Shown piece after piece: positions 25,573 to 34,553 of a DNA stretch of 64,000 nt (its first letter is position 1; each line of letters starts with the position of its first letter). The notes beneath the pieces were generated by a model. That model had not been told where the DNA came from and did no database searches. It saw only the letters and a list, made by a program, of their open reading frames with translations. The position numbers and the translations under genes were made by a program. The DNA is from Pirellulaceae bacterium (GTDB lineage Bacteria > Planctomycetota > Planctomycetia > Pirellulales > Pirellulaceae), in contig JAKVBZ010000004.1 of assembly GCA_022448645.1 (NCBI GenBank), positions 98,060-162,059 of the forward strand. The letters are read 5' to 3'.

Positions 25573-26580
25573 TCAAACGTACTGCGCCAAGTGCTGTCGA
25601 TAGTACTGCACAGTACGACGTAGACCCTCCTGCAACGAAACACGAGTTTCCCAGCCAATCATTTCGCGAATCAAGGCATCGTCGGCGTAGTAGTCACCAA
25701 TATCGATGCGTTTTCTTTCCGCAGGGAATTCCCGCAAACTGAATTTTCCTTGGCCATCGTTGGCCTCAATCAGCCAACTGGCAAGTTGTTGTAAAGTGAC
25801 CACACACTCGCCGCCTAGATTGAATACTTTTCCCCATGCCTGTTCATTGACTGCGCACAACAACATGGCGTCGCAAGCGTCATCCACATAGGTAAAGTCT
25901 CTTTTTTGTTCGCCTCCCCATACCTCAATGGAATCCCCTTCCAGAATTCTACGAATCCAGATTCCCAAAAACGTCTGGCGCGAATCTTTAATTCGCATTC
26001 GGGGACCGTAGGTGTTGGTCAGGCGCAATGCGCATGTGCGAATGCCATACACATTGTGATAAAGGACGTGATACCATTCTCCTGCCATTTTATTGATGCC
26101 GTTCACATCGACAGGTCGCAGCAGATGTTTTTCGTCGACGGGCAAATAATCTGGCTTACCGTAAATTTGACGTGTACTGGCAAAGACCACACGGATGTCG
26201 GGTTGGCAGTCGCGGCAAGCTTCTAGAATCGAGAGTTGAGCACGACAGTTGATGTCCAAGTCGACATACGGATCCGACATAGAATCCAGGTGGCTCGTCT
26301 GCCCTGCCAGATTGAACAGGAAGTCATGATTTTGCACGAGATGCTGTATGCTATGAGGGTCTCGCACATCAGCGATGTTGACGTGCAAACGGTCCTTGAT
26401 GTCAACCACGTTGAATAAGTTGCCACCATATTCAGGAACCAATGAGTCAACCAGGGTTACCTCAGCTCCCAGCTGTACCAGGCGGTGAGCCAAGTTGGAC
26501 CCAATGAATCCCAAGCCACCCGTGATCAAGACGCGGGCGTCGGAGAACTGGTCCGTGATGGATGGCACGTTGGAGGTCAT
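25573..26580 (-). CDS. NAD-dependent epimerase/dehydratase with Asn for catalytic Tyr
   Basis: A 335-residue extended SDR. The nucleotide motif GGLGFIGSNLAHRL and VVFASTRQIYGKP (catalytic Ser/Thr region) are clear. The usual YxxxK reads VNGINKMAGEWY, so Asn160 replaces Tyr and Lys164 remains. I recall the VNGINK form in related proteins, so it may define a subgroup and not a damaged gene. RLTNTYGPRMR and the RDFTYVDD substrate motifs are kept. The sugar nucleotide is unknown. It lies 34 bp from the GT2 gene and 64 bp from the DegT gene, all on one strand. Confidence 0.9.
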   Translation of the reverse strand: MTSNVPSITDQFSDARVLITGGLGFIGSNLAHRLVQLGAEVTLVDSLVPEYGGNLFNVVDIKDRLHVNIADVRDPHSIQHLVQNHDFLFNLAGQTSHLDSMSDPYVDLDINCRAQLSILEACRDCQPDIRVVFASTRQIYGKPDYLPVDEKHLLRPVDVNGINKMAGEWYHVLYHNVYGIRTCALRLTNTYGPRMRIKDSRQTFLGIWIRRILEGDSIEVWGGEQKRDFTYVDDACDAMLLCAVNEQAWGKVFNLGGECVVTLQQLASWLIEANDGQGKFSLREFPAERKRIDIGDYYADDALIREMIGWETRVSLQEGLRRTVQYYRQHLAQYV

Positions 26581-26614
26581 GAATGGAACGATCGGGACAT
26601 GAGGAAACGGTGAA

Positions 26615-27664
26615 TCAGGTGGCTAATGGTTCTTCTGTATCATCGATACCATACTGTGATCGCACAACAAATTGGGGTGCGCGATTCATGGTTTGAAATA
26701 CACGTCCCAGGTATTCACCAATCATCCCCAAGACGCACAGCTGTAAACCAGCGAAAATGGTAACGGTAACAATGAGAGAAGCCCATCCTGCGGGAAATTG
26801 TTCTCGGCTAAAGAAAATACCGCCGAACGACCAGGAAACGAGAAAGAATATTGCTAGTGCAAAACCGGCAGCCGACATGGTCAAGCCCAGCAAGGAAGCC
26901 ACACGCAACGGCAATACGGAGAAACCCGTGAACATGTTCAACCACAGCCGTATTAACCGACGCAACGTATAGTTCGAACGCCCTGTCTCTCGGCGCGCAT
27001 GTTTACAAAGTTGCTGACCGATCGTTGTTGTCGATTGAAGAATCAGACCGTCCAAATACGGATACGGACCTTCGTAGCGAATCACGGCATCAATTAAGAA
27101 CCGATTCAACACCTTAAAACTCGATAAGTACAAACCGGGTGGTTTTGCCAACAGACGAGTCGCCATCCAGTCGTTGAAGGAGCTGCCCAAGTTGCGCCAC
27201 CAATGATGGTGCTTCTTTTCGTAGTAGCTGTAGACGACGTCGAATCCTTCGGATAAGCGGTCTGTCAACAAGATAATTTGATCTGGCGGATTCTGAAAGT
27301 CATCATCAATGATGGCTACCGCATCGCCAGTTACATAGTGCAGTCCACACATCACTGCGCTGTGTTCGCCAAAATTGCGAGCCAACTGTACGTAGCGGAT
27401 CAAACCAGGGTGACGTTCCATCGCCTGGCGAATCACCTTGTGACTGTTGTCCACGCTGCCATCATTGACCAGTATGATCTCGAGCGCATCGTATTGCTGC
27501 TCCAGTTCTCCTACGACCATATCGAGCAAAGGCCCGACCGTCGCTTCACTGTTGTATACCGGAATCAACACGCTCATACGACGAATCGTTGGCCGCGTTG
27601 TCGTAGCAAGGGCTTCGGAGGTATGCAGTTCGTCGTTATGTAGGGATGGTTGTTCTGTAGCCAT
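26615..27664 (-). CDS. Glycosyltransferase family 2, polyprenol-phosphate type
   Basis: A 349-residue enzyme with a GT-A domain (MSVLIPVYNSEATVGPLLDM) and the nucleotide-sugar acidic motif AIIDDDFQNPPD. Two hydrophobic spans at the C-terminus (around 245-275 and 290-320, including LLGLTMSAAGFALAIFFLVS) put it in the DPM1/ArnC/GtrB group, which moves a sugar from a nucleotide to polyprenyl phosphate at the membrane. It sits between the sulfotransferase and epimerase genes with 34-bp spacing on each side, so it is almost certainly in one operon with them. Confidence 0.9.
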   Translation of the reverse strand: MATEQPSLHNDELHTSEALATTTRPTIRRMSVLIPVYNSEATVGPLLDMVVGELEQQYDALEIILVNDGSVDNSHKVIRQAMERHPGLIRYVQLARNFGEHSAVMCGLHYVTGDAVAIIDDDFQNPPDQIILLTDRLSEGFDVVYSYYEKKHHHWWRNLGSSFNDWMATRLLAKPPGLYLSSFKVLNRFLIDAVIRYEGPYPYLDGLILQSTTTIGQQLCKHARRETGRSNYTLRRLIRLWLNMFTGFSVLPLRVASLLGLTMSAAGFALAIFFLVSWSFGGIFFSREQFPAGWASLIVTVTIFAGLQLCVLGMIGEYLGRVFQTMNRAPQFVVRSQYGIDDTEEPLAT

Positions 27665-27698
27665 CAGTTGGTATCACAGGACAGGTGTGCTGTTGATT

Positions 27699-28469
27699 TC
27701 AAGTCTGGTGATGAGTCGTACCCGGTATTGCCGAACGAGCAGCACCCTCCTGCTGGTCCGCGTGGCGGGTTAACAGGTTTTGCCAAAGGTCATTTACTGC
27801 AGCCGGGAGGTCATCCTGATTGTCGCGGTGGTGATTGTAGCCTGGCTTGACGCTATCGTGGTACAATTGTTTCAGTTGAGATTCGTTTAAATGGATTCCA
27901 AAAAAGCGGGCTGCTAGCCCAAATTCAACCGCAAAACGTTCACGATCCAGGATGTTTTCGTAACGGATAATCCAAGTAGGAATCTTCGCAGCGGCTTGCA
28001 GCAGCCGTTGCACATGTGTTTGCCACAGTCCATATACAAGTTGTTGCCCGATCCAGTTTCGCCGTTTTAGCGATTGTGCCACTGCGGCCGGATGCCGTAA
28101 GCAGATGAGTATCGCTGGTACCTGTGTCCCGTGTTGTAACCAGGCTGGTAAGGTCAAACAGAATCGAGTCTCTTTGACGATTCTGTCGTTGTACTCGGCG
28201 GCGACACTGACAATTTGTGCGCGAAACCTTTGAGATCGGCGCAGGATGGTTTGTGTAGAAGGAAGATGAAAATAAGCCAACTTTCCCCAGGGACCGTGAA
28301 TGAGAGGCATGTTGACAGCCAAAATGGCTTGTTGCTCGAAATATCCGTCTGGATTCCAATGGTCTGGTCCGTAAAGTGTTTCCGGATTCCCCAAATCCGC
28401 ACCAGCTCGGTGAAATAGCTGGGCTATGAGCGATGTGCCGGAACGGTGCATTCCGCTGATCAAATACAT
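27699..28469 (-). CDS. Sulfotransferase family protein
   Basis: A 256-residue P-loop protein. The PAPS 5'-phosphosulfate loop is at the very start, GMHRSGTSLIAQLF, and CLRHPAAVAQSLKRR near the middle provides the 3'-phosphate Arg/Ser site. This matches carbohydrate-type sulfotransferases. It probably sulfates a glycan made by the neighbouring genes. It is the first gene of the minus-strand glycan run and diverges from the methyltransferase gene with 170 bp between starts. Confidence 0.85.
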   Translation of the reverse strand: MYLISGMHRSGTSLIAQLFHRAGADLGNPETLYGPDHWNPDGYFEQQAILAVNMPLIHGPWGKLAYFHLPSTQTILRRSQRFRAQIVSVAAEYNDRIVKETRFCLTLPAWLQHGTQVPAILICLRHPAAVAQSLKRRNWIGQQLVYGLWQTHVQRLLQAAAKIPTWIIRYENILDRERFAVEFGLAARFFGIHLNESQLKQLYHDSVKPGYNHHRDNQDDLPAAVNDLWQNLLTRHADQQEGAARSAIPGTTHHQT

Positions 28470-28639
28470 GGATTATTTACAATCCGGAGCAGAGCTTTGC
28501 TGGCCGTGAAAAAAGACGAGACCGAATGGCGCACTATCTTTAGTATACTCAAATAAATGGGTCGGCGAATCGCCAAGCGAGCGGAATGGTGGCTTCGCAT
28601 TACGGATGTAATGGTTTTTCCATCTGTGCGACCTGAGTC

Positions 28640-29665
28640 ATGGTTCTGCCGCGACACGGATGGGAAACGAGTTGCCGCTCACGGTCCACGGAGGCCAAAA
28701 ATTTGACGGATGTTGGACACACTAAGTTTTCCGAAATACCAGGTGCCACGTTGGCTACCCAAATTCAAATCAACCGATTTCAGTTCATCCCCACCTCCTG
28801 CATGTTGTGCGAATCATCGGAGGCGGATGAACATTATGTGATCACCAAGTTTAAGCAGGGTGATCTGCATTTTATCAAATGTCGTACGTGTGGCACGGTC
28901 TACCAGAATCCGATGCCGGACCAGGAGTCGATGCGTGAATTTTACAATTCACAGAATTTCTTCAATTGTACTACGACTTCTGATGAGTTGACCGGCTATC
29001 GGGACTATGACGGCGAAGAATACACTCGGCGAAAGAATGCCGAAAAGCGGCTCGCAGAATTAGAAAGTTTATATCCACCAGGACGAAGGTTGCGCATTCT
29101 GAAAGTAGCCTGTGGTTATGGTGCGCTGGTTCAATTGGCCCGAGAAAAAGGGCACCAGGCAGACGGCATCGATTTTTCTGATGTGATGTTTGCCGGTGCC
29201 CAGGAACGTGGATTGGAGTTAATACATGCGGACTTCCTCAAATATGACTTTGGTGAGGAGCAATTCGATGTGGTTGTACTATATGGTGCCATCAACAATT
29301 TCTTGCGGCCCCTGGATGTAGCTGCCAAGGCCCTTGCTATTTTGGCGCCGGGTGGCTTTTACGTCGTGAACCACGTATGGCCGGGCAGCATGCCCGAGAT
29401 CTTGCTGCGATCGCATTACTGGATCTATCGGCCTCCTATCATCGGTCTCTATCCCAAACGGGCGTTCCAGCAGTATCACGTGCAAGTCGGATTTGAACAT
29501 CACCGCTCGAAGTACGATGTTCAGTATCTGACGTGTGACAAACTGTTCGGATACCTGCAGATCCGATCTTTGCTGACCGCTGTGGACAAATTGGGACTGT
29601 CTCGGCGTGGCTTCACCATTCCTATCCCTGGATACGCACGTGAATTTTTCCGCAAACCGGACTAG
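28640..29665 (+). CDS. Class I SAM-dependent methyltransferase with N-terminal zinc motif
   Basis: Up to 341 residues. The start is uncertain: ATG 28640 lacks a ribosome site and homology begins some 50 residues later, so a downstream start is possible. Around residues 54-85 a zinc-binding pattern TSCMLCESSEADEH...KCRTCG (CxxC...CxxC) precedes NPMPDQESMREFYNS, as in C-methyltransferase-like proteins of sugar clusters. The SAM motif is LKVACGYGALVQLAREKG and the post-motif is FDVVVLYGAINNF. It likely methylates a sugar or a carrier-linked intermediate. It is divergent from the sulfotransferase. Confidence 0.82.
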   Translation: MVLPRHGWETSCRSRSTEAKNLTDVGHTKFSEIPGATLATQIQINRFQFIPTSCMLCESSEADEHYVITKFKQGDLHFIKCRTCGTVYQNPMPDQESMREFYNSQNFFNCTTTSDELTGYRDYDGEEYTRRKNAEKRLAELESLYPPGRRLRILKVACGYGALVQLAREKGHQADGIDFSDVMFAGAQERGLELIHADFLKYDFGEEQFDVVVLYGAINNFLRPLDVAAKALAILAPGGFYVVNHVWPGSMPEILLRSHYWIYRPPIIGLYPKRAFQQYHVQVGFEHHRSKYDVQYLTCDKLFGYLQIRSLLTAVDKLGLSRRGFTIPIPGYAREFFRKPD

Positions 29666-29781
29666 TCTCTGCGAATCGGTGGGCAATTCTGAGTTTTCAT
29701 TTAGAGAGATTGATAGTATCGATACGTCGTTCAACTTTTCCATAGATCGAAAAGGAACGAGACGATCAAGTTGCCTTGGCT

Positions 29782-30063
29782 CTACTTCGGACCAAAGGCG
29801 TGCCCACAAACACAAGTCTTCAGGCGAACATGTACCTCAATATGACAACTGGGGCATTTTTTGTTCAGGGAACCCTTGCGGGGTTTTGGCTTGTTCTTTG
29901 ACTTTTGTTTCTTCACCTTGGCGAGCTTATTTTTAGCTGTGTCGGCTCGTTCCTGGGCACATTGCGGATGGATACCGTCTCTAGAGTACGAAGCTTTTCC
30001 GCAGACAGGACAATTCTTTCTGCTTTGCTGTGGGAACATAGGTAATGGTTTTTTATTGTCCAT
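29782..30063 (-). CDS. Small double zinc-ribbon basic protein (93 aa)
   Basis: Two probable metal sites flank a Lys/Arg-rich linker. The first reads NCPVCGKASYSRDGIHPQCA (CxxC then HxxC), the second KKCPSCHIEVHVRLKTCVCG (CxxC...CxC). The linker around 45-62 (KKQKSKNKPKPRKGSLNKK) is strongly basic, which suggests nucleic-acid contact. No annotation family is recognised. It is the last gene before the methyltransferase's 3' end, convergent with it. Confidence 0.7.
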   Translation of the reverse strand: MDNKKPLPMFPQQSRKNCPVCGKASYSRDGIHPQCAQERADTAKNKLAKVKKQKSKNKPKPRKGSLNKKCPSCHIEVHVRLKTCVCGHAFGPK

Positions 30064-30260
30064 ATTGTCCGCATCTTTATGAGTTTAATAATCGAATGAG
30101 CTACGTGACTGTCATGGTGGACGAAGTAGTGGCGCGCATCGGAGTCTTTGATTTGCCAAATACAACATGCGACTGCTTCGGTGGTGACGGTACAACTAGC
30201 TCGTTCAATGCGGACAAGTATTGGTGGTACCTATGGGTTGTCGTATGCATGAACATGATC

Positions 30261-30791
30261 CTAGCGTGCGCTGGAGTTTTGTTTCTTCTGCGATTTTGTC
30301 GGCGCTGTGAACTCAAGTTCTTGACAGCGATCGCGTACCGACCGATACGGCATGCCTTCAGCTCGCTCGTAACGCTCGGCGCGAATGAACCAGAAAGCTA
30401 AACCTCCCGTGTTGTGCGCTGGCGACCGTTCTGCGCCCGGCGCTCGAACTCCTAGAGAGCCCTTTCTTCCTGTCTTTTGCCAGCCGCGACACACCATAAT
30501 CATACGAACCAACACGCCAATGGCTTGCCGGAATCGTGTGTTGCGCCGGATGTGGGCGCCCGCCAGAAAACGATTAATCTCGGGAAGTGATTCAAGCTCT
30601 CGTACAACCCCAGCCAGAGGGGAGCGGTCGTGGTGTAGCTCAGATTCTTCCATGCGCCGCTGGCGTTCCGCGTCGTCGAAAAAATCGAGAACTTTGTCGA
30701 ATGGTTGTTTCGGATCACACGCTACGTCCGCAAAAGTCTTTCCTTGGCGGTCTTTCAGGAATCCACTTTTCGTGATTTGGACCTTCGGCAC
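30261..30791 (-). CDS. Uncharacterised 176-aa protein (GTG start)
   Basis: The GTG start at 30791 is strongly supported by TAGGAG nine bases upstream. The product starts MPKVQITKSGFLKDRQGKTF when initiated and is rich in charged residues, with a DDAERQRRMEESE helix. There is no signal, membrane span or recognised motif. Position and ribosome site support a real gene; the function is unknown. It diverges from the RRM gene across 357 bp. Confidence 0.6.
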   Translation of the reverse strand: MPKVQITKSGFLKDRQGKTFADVACDPKQPFDKVLDFFDDAERQRRMEESELHHDRSPLAGVVRELESLPEINRFLAGAHIRRNTRFRQAIGVLVRMIMVCRGWQKTGRKGSLGVRAPGAERSPAHNTGGLAFWFIRAERYERAEGMPYRSVRDRCQELEFTAPTKSQKKQNSSAR

Positions 30792-31148
30792 TTATGCAGC
30801 TCCTACGAAATAACCTGTAATCTGTTTTTAAGCATAGTAGGTGTAAAAATTGCAGGTACAAGTATTGTATCTTAAAGCTCTGACAGATACACTGACGAAA
30901 CGTCAAAAAAGGGCATTATGTCCGTTAGCCGATGTTCAGATTATGTAACCTCCGGTCGGACGCCACACGTTTGACATATGAAGTGAAGGTGCCCCAAAGC
31001 GCACTTTGAATTTGTAAGGTGTGTATCACATGCGTGATGTGCCTTGCGGTAGGCGATGGCAACAACGGCTTGCCTTGCATCATCACTTTGTAAGAGTGTC
31101 AGCGTTGTTCATAGTTCAATCGGTTCGATTCTTTAAAGGAGTCATTCA
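30792..31148. promoter_or_regulatory. Upstream region of the RRM gene with a palindrome
   Basis: 357 bp between divergent genes. At 31025-31038, ATCACATGCGTGAT forms a 5-bp palindrome (ATCAC/GTGAT), flanked by AAGG and CCTT that extend the stem. It sits about 110 bp before the RRM start and could be an operator or leader hairpin. No -10/-35 pair was clear. The RRM gene has a strong AAAGGAG ribosome site at 31134-31140. Confidence 0.3.
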
Positions 31149-31430
31149 ATGCAAATTTATGTAGGCAATTTAAGTTACGATGCGACTGAAGAAGCGCTCG
31201 AACAGGCTTTCTCCCAATATGGCGATGTGAAATCGGTCAATATTGTAAAGGATCGCGAAACTGGTCGCTCGCGCGGGTTCGGCTTTATCGAAATGTCTGA
31301 TAGCCAGGCGGGGCAACAGGCAATCGAAGGTTTGAATTTGCACAGGATTGATGGCCGCGCCATGACGGTCAATGAAGCTCGTCCCCGTGAGGAACGTCGA
31401 GGTGGAGGCGGAGGACGACGACGATATTGA
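31149..31430 (+). CDS. RRM-type RNA-binding protein
   Basis: A 93-residue protein with a single RNA recognition motif. RNP2 is IYVGNL at the start and RNP1 is RGFGFIEM near residues 42-49. The tail is Arg/Gly-rich (EERRGGGGGRRRY), as in cyanobacterial and planctomycete Rbp proteins, which bind RNA and are often cold-induced. An AAAGGAG ribosome site precedes ATG by 8 bases. A 272-bp untranslated gap separates it from the FKBP gene downstream. Confidence 0.93.
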   Translation: MQIYVGNLSYDATEEALEQAFSQYGDVKSVNIVKDRETGRSRGFGFIEMSDSQAGQQAIEGLNLHRIDGRAMTVNEARPREERRGGGGGRRRY

Positions 31431-31702
31431 TGAATCGCGTGCGGGAACGCATGGATAAGTAGACTGTCAGCAATGCGAGCCCCAGATCACACAGCCACCG
31501 GTGAATTCAATGTTAGGACTTTGCCTGACTGCACTGCTGATTGAATGGACTGATGTTTTTAATAGGTCGATTCAGAGCAATTATTTGCTGTTACAGAGAA
31601 AAGACACATGTTGTGCTGTCAACCCTGAGTTTCTTCGGGCAACGCCGGCAAGATTTACCGTTCAACTTGTCTTAAAAGGCCGAGTCAAAGGAGGGATTTG
31701 TG

Positions 31703-32176
31703 ATGCAAATATCTCAGGATAAATTTGTGTCGATTGTCTACAAGGTCACCGATCAAAACGGGAGAGAATTGGGTAGTTCCGAAGAAGGGAAACCGCTAAC
31801 GTACATACATGGTGTCATTCCAATCCTGCCCGGTCTGGAGGCAGCGCTGGAAGGTCGATCTATGGGTGACCAATTCACGGCGAACATCAATCCTGGCCAA
31901 GCCTTTGGAGAACGCAACGAGGACATGGTGTCTGAAATATCACACAGTTATTTCCCAGACGAGCAAGTGTTGGAAATCGGTATGCAGTTTCGGGCGAAGT
32001 CCGAATCGGGTGAAGAGCTGACTGTCACCGTAACTAAGATTGGTGATGAAAGCGTCACCGTTGATGGGAATCACCCACTGGCTGGGGAAAGGCTTTGTTT
32101 TGACGTGAACATTGTTGAAGTACGTGATGCGACACCGGAAGAAATTGACCTTGGTAAGGAAGGCGAATTGCAATAA
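31703..32176 (+). CDS. FKBP-type peptidyl-prolyl isomerase, SlyD-like
   Basis: A 157-residue protein starting at ATG 31703 with AAAGGAGG eight bases upstream; a GTG directly precedes the ATG. The N-terminal SlyD pattern VSIVYKVTDQNGRELGSS leads into PLTYIHGVIPILPGLEAALE, then an IF (insert-in-flap) domain around 70-130 containing ISHSYFPDEQVLEIGMQF. SlyD proteins are cytoplasmic prolyl isomerases and chaperones; the metal-binding His-rich tail of E. coli SlyD is missing here. The next gene is on the opposite strand. Confidence 0.9.
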   Translation: MQISQDKFVSIVYKVTDQNGRELGSSEEGKPLTYIHGVIPILPGLEAALEGRSMGDQFTANINPGQAFGERNEDMVSEISHSYFPDEQVLEIGMQFRAKSESGEELTVTVTKIGDESVTVDGNHPLAGERLCFDVNIVEVRDATPEEIDLGKEGELQ

Positions 32177-32245
32177 GAGAGTCAATTCACACCTCTTCCT
32201 TCGACGGTTGTTCCGTTCTTACCAAATCGCTCATGGGTATCCCAA

Positions 32246-33007
32246 TTAGTTGCACACCGTCGTGGGCAGGGCATCTCGAAGAGGGTCGTCGTCTGGGCCG
32301 CAAAACCCGAGATGAGAGTGACGTCGCCAGCCTTCAGCATATTCGAACCGCCCGGACATTTCACCACACTGGCGATCCAAGTCTCGTTGGGTGGCAAGGT
32401 AAGAATCGAGCCCCTGACTTTCGTCCAGCCATTGCTTTTGGCTGTGATGCAACTCCAGTAGAGATGTCTTTTCAGCGATCAATTCAGTGACGTCGACAAA
32501 GAATTCTGGATGCACCAGTTGTCGAAGAGAATCGTAGTGAGAATACGGTTGGGCGTGATAGATCGTGACCGGTTTCAGTACTGGATCGCACGGTGGCTCG
32601 ACCGCGAAATTTGGCATGCCACGACTGAACGCAGCTGTCACAGCCAGGCGACAAGTATTCGTGTGGTCTTCCATATAGTCGCTGAGTGAGTGGGTCAGCA
32701 CAATGTCAGGTTGTACTTGACGAATCACCGATGCTACGCGAGCCAAGGTAGGGCGATCGTAGAAAATGCTGATATCGTCACAAAGGCTGTCATGGAATGT
32801 CGCTCCCAGTTGAGCCGCAGCACTCATGGCCTCTTCTCGACGTATTTGAACAATGGTCTCGACAGCCAACTTCGTCGTTCCCACCGAGCCGTTTGCCACG
32901 TTCATGTAATGCAGTTGATAGCCGGCTTGGCCGAGTCGCATTAGCGTCCCAGCCATGAGGAACTCGATATCGTCCGGATGAGCTGCAATGGCAATAACCG
33001 ATTTCAT
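32246..33007 (-). CDS. PIG-L/LmbE-family deacetylase
   Basis: A 253-residue enzyme from ATG 33007, which overlaps the upstream Gfo/Idh stop as ATGA; a TTG three codons earlier is less likely. The zinc motif IAAHPDDIEFLMAGTL gives HPDD with the catalytic Asp, and HTNTCRLAV around 117-125 completes the metal triad. These enzymes remove acetyl groups from N-acetylglucosamine-type sugars. The overlap means translation is coupled to the oxidoreductase, so the two probably act on one sugar pathway, possibly in different compartments because the oxidoreductase is Tat-exported. Confidence 0.9.
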   Translation of the reverse strand: MKSVIAIAAHPDDIEFLMAGTLMRLGQAGYQLHYMNVANGSVGTTKLAVETIVQIRREEAMSAAAQLGATFHDSLCDDISIFYDRPTLARVASVIRQVQPDIVLTHSLSDYMEDHTNTCRLAVTAAFSRGMPNFAVEPPCDPVLKPVTIYHAQPYSHYDSLRQLVHPEFFVDVTELIAEKTSLLELHHSQKQWLDESQGLDSYLATQRDLDRQCGEMSGRFEYAEGWRRHSHLGFCGPDDDPLRDALPTTVCN

Positions 33008-34461
33008 AGAGTCCAACCTTCACGGTATTCGCGGTGGAGTCTCCGGTTGGCTTCTTCGTCATTGGTGATCTTAAACGATCGACTGTCCCATTCCAGCCGC
33101 CTTTGAGTTTCAATAGCGATGTTGCCGAGCAGGACCATTTCGGTGAGTGGTCCGGCGTAGTCACTGAAATTAGAGAGTGGTAAAGGGCCGCTCTGACAGG
33201 CACGAACCCATTCCTCATAATGGGTTTCCCCGCGGGGTAGGAAAGGTTCCGGCAAAGAATACTTTTCCATTTTCGCTGCCGGAATCAATTGGGCGTCACC
33301 TCCATGTCTAGCAACTATCGTCCCTTGATCACCAATGTACATGCCACCCGAGTTTGGTAGATCTCGTCCCGATTCCAATTCGGCAGGACGAAATGGCTTG
33401 AGTCCGCCATCGTACCAGGTGAGGGTGATGGCCGTGGAACGACCGGGCGGAAGAAACCGATACCGGACGATGTTGGCCACACTGTAGGAGTCCTCGAAAT
33501 GCGGCGAGGAACTGGCCTCGATGGTCATCGCTTCGGGAAAGCCTACGGCCCACATGGCGGGATCCATGATGTGGCAACCAAAGTCTCCCAGCGAAGCCGT
33601 ACCGAAGTCTTTCCAGTGCCGCCATCGGAAGGGAGCATAATCTGGATGGTACGGTCGAAACGGAGCCGGACCGATCCATTGGTCCCATTCAAAACCATCA
33701 GGAATAGGCGGCGTGTCTTCAGGACGTGCTAGCCCGCCATAGGTGGAACCAGCCCAGCAGTGAATCTCCTGAACCTGACCAATCGCACCTGATTGGATCA
33801 TCTCCACCAGACGCTTCAGTTTGTCGGTGGCGTGTAGCTGATGTCCCATCTGGGTAACCACACCTTGCTGGCGTGCAGCTTGTCCCAACTCGCGCGATTC
33901 ACGAACCGTGTAGGTTAGAGGCTTCTGGCAATAAACATGTTTGCCTTGTCGGATGGCGGCCATGGCAGGGATGGCGTGCATGTGGTCCGGCGTGGCAATG
34001 TGGACCGCGTCCAATCCAGAGTGCTGCAGCAGCTCATGGAAGTCAACGTAGCTGGCGCAGCCGTCGTACTTAGCAACGTTCTTTTGAGACGCATAGGTAT
34101 CGTTCACCAATTGGCGAGCCGGCTCACGTCCGGCGACTCCACCGTAATAAAATTTGCTGTAATCGCATTCGCGCCGAATGTCGCATACGGCAACAACTTG
34201 GGCGTTTGGTATGCCTAGGAATGCTTGCATGTCATTCAGTCCTTGCCCACCGACACCGATGCTGCCGATGTTGACACGATCGCTGGGAGCTACCCTCCCA
34301 GCGCCGCCCAGGACTGAACGGGAGACAATAGAGACTGTGGCGGCTGCTGACACAACCGACAGGAAATCGCGTCTAGAAACACCTTTTCCTCTTGTCGAGA
34401 TGTTGCCCTGACCGTCGGATTGGCTCATATTGGTAAATTGCTTCGTTTGGCGATTGCGCAT
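33004..34461 (-). CDS. Tat-exported Gfo/Idh/MocA oxidoreductase
   Basis: A 485-residue protein. ATG 34461 has AGGAGTCATCTC upstream. A Tat signal (SRRDFLSVVSAAATVSIVSR) lies unusually far in, near residues 29-50, after a polar leader. The Rossmann start VNIGSIGVGGQGLNDM and GKHVYCQKPLTYTV (QKP in place of EKP) match the family subgroup of exported sugar oxidoreductases. A later GDFGCHIMDPAMWAVGFP segment carries the catalytic His. It overlaps the deacetylase gene by ATGA. It diverges from the DUF1080 gene. Confidence 0.92.
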   Translation of the reverse strand: MRNRQTKQFTNMSQSDGQGNISTRGKGVSRRDFLSVVSAAATVSIVSRSVLGGAGRVAPSDRVNIGSIGVGGQGLNDMQAFLGIPNAQVVAVCDIRRECDYSKFYYGGVAGREPARQLVNDTYASQKNVAKYDGCASYVDFHELLQHSGLDAVHIATPDHMHAIPAMAAIRQGKHVYCQKPLTYTVRESRELGQAARQQGVVTQMGHQLHATDKLKRLVEMIQSGAIGQVQEIHCWAGSTYGGLARPEDTPPIPDGFEWDQWIGPAPFRPYHPDYAPFRWRHWKDFGTASLGDFGCHIMDPAMWAVGFPEAMTIEASSSPHFEDSYSVANIVRYRFLPPGRSTAITLTWYDGGLKPFRPAELESGRDLPNSGGMYIGDQGTIVARHGGDAQLIPAAKMEKYSLPEPFLPRGETHYEEWVRACQSGPLPLSNFSDYAGPLTEMVLLGNIAIETQRRLEWDSRSFKITNDEEANRRLHREYREGWTL

Positions 34462-34553
34462 GAGATGACTCCTGAGAGTGATTTCGGTTTGTCGCTGGTA
34501 ACCAAAGCCTAATCGGTTTGACCTCGTTCTTCAACGAAAGGACCCCCTGTACG

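Noticed and set aside
30045..30401. Plus-strand frame with a possible membrane span
   Set aside because: It overlaps the better-supported GTG gene on the opposite strand and has no ribosome site or family.
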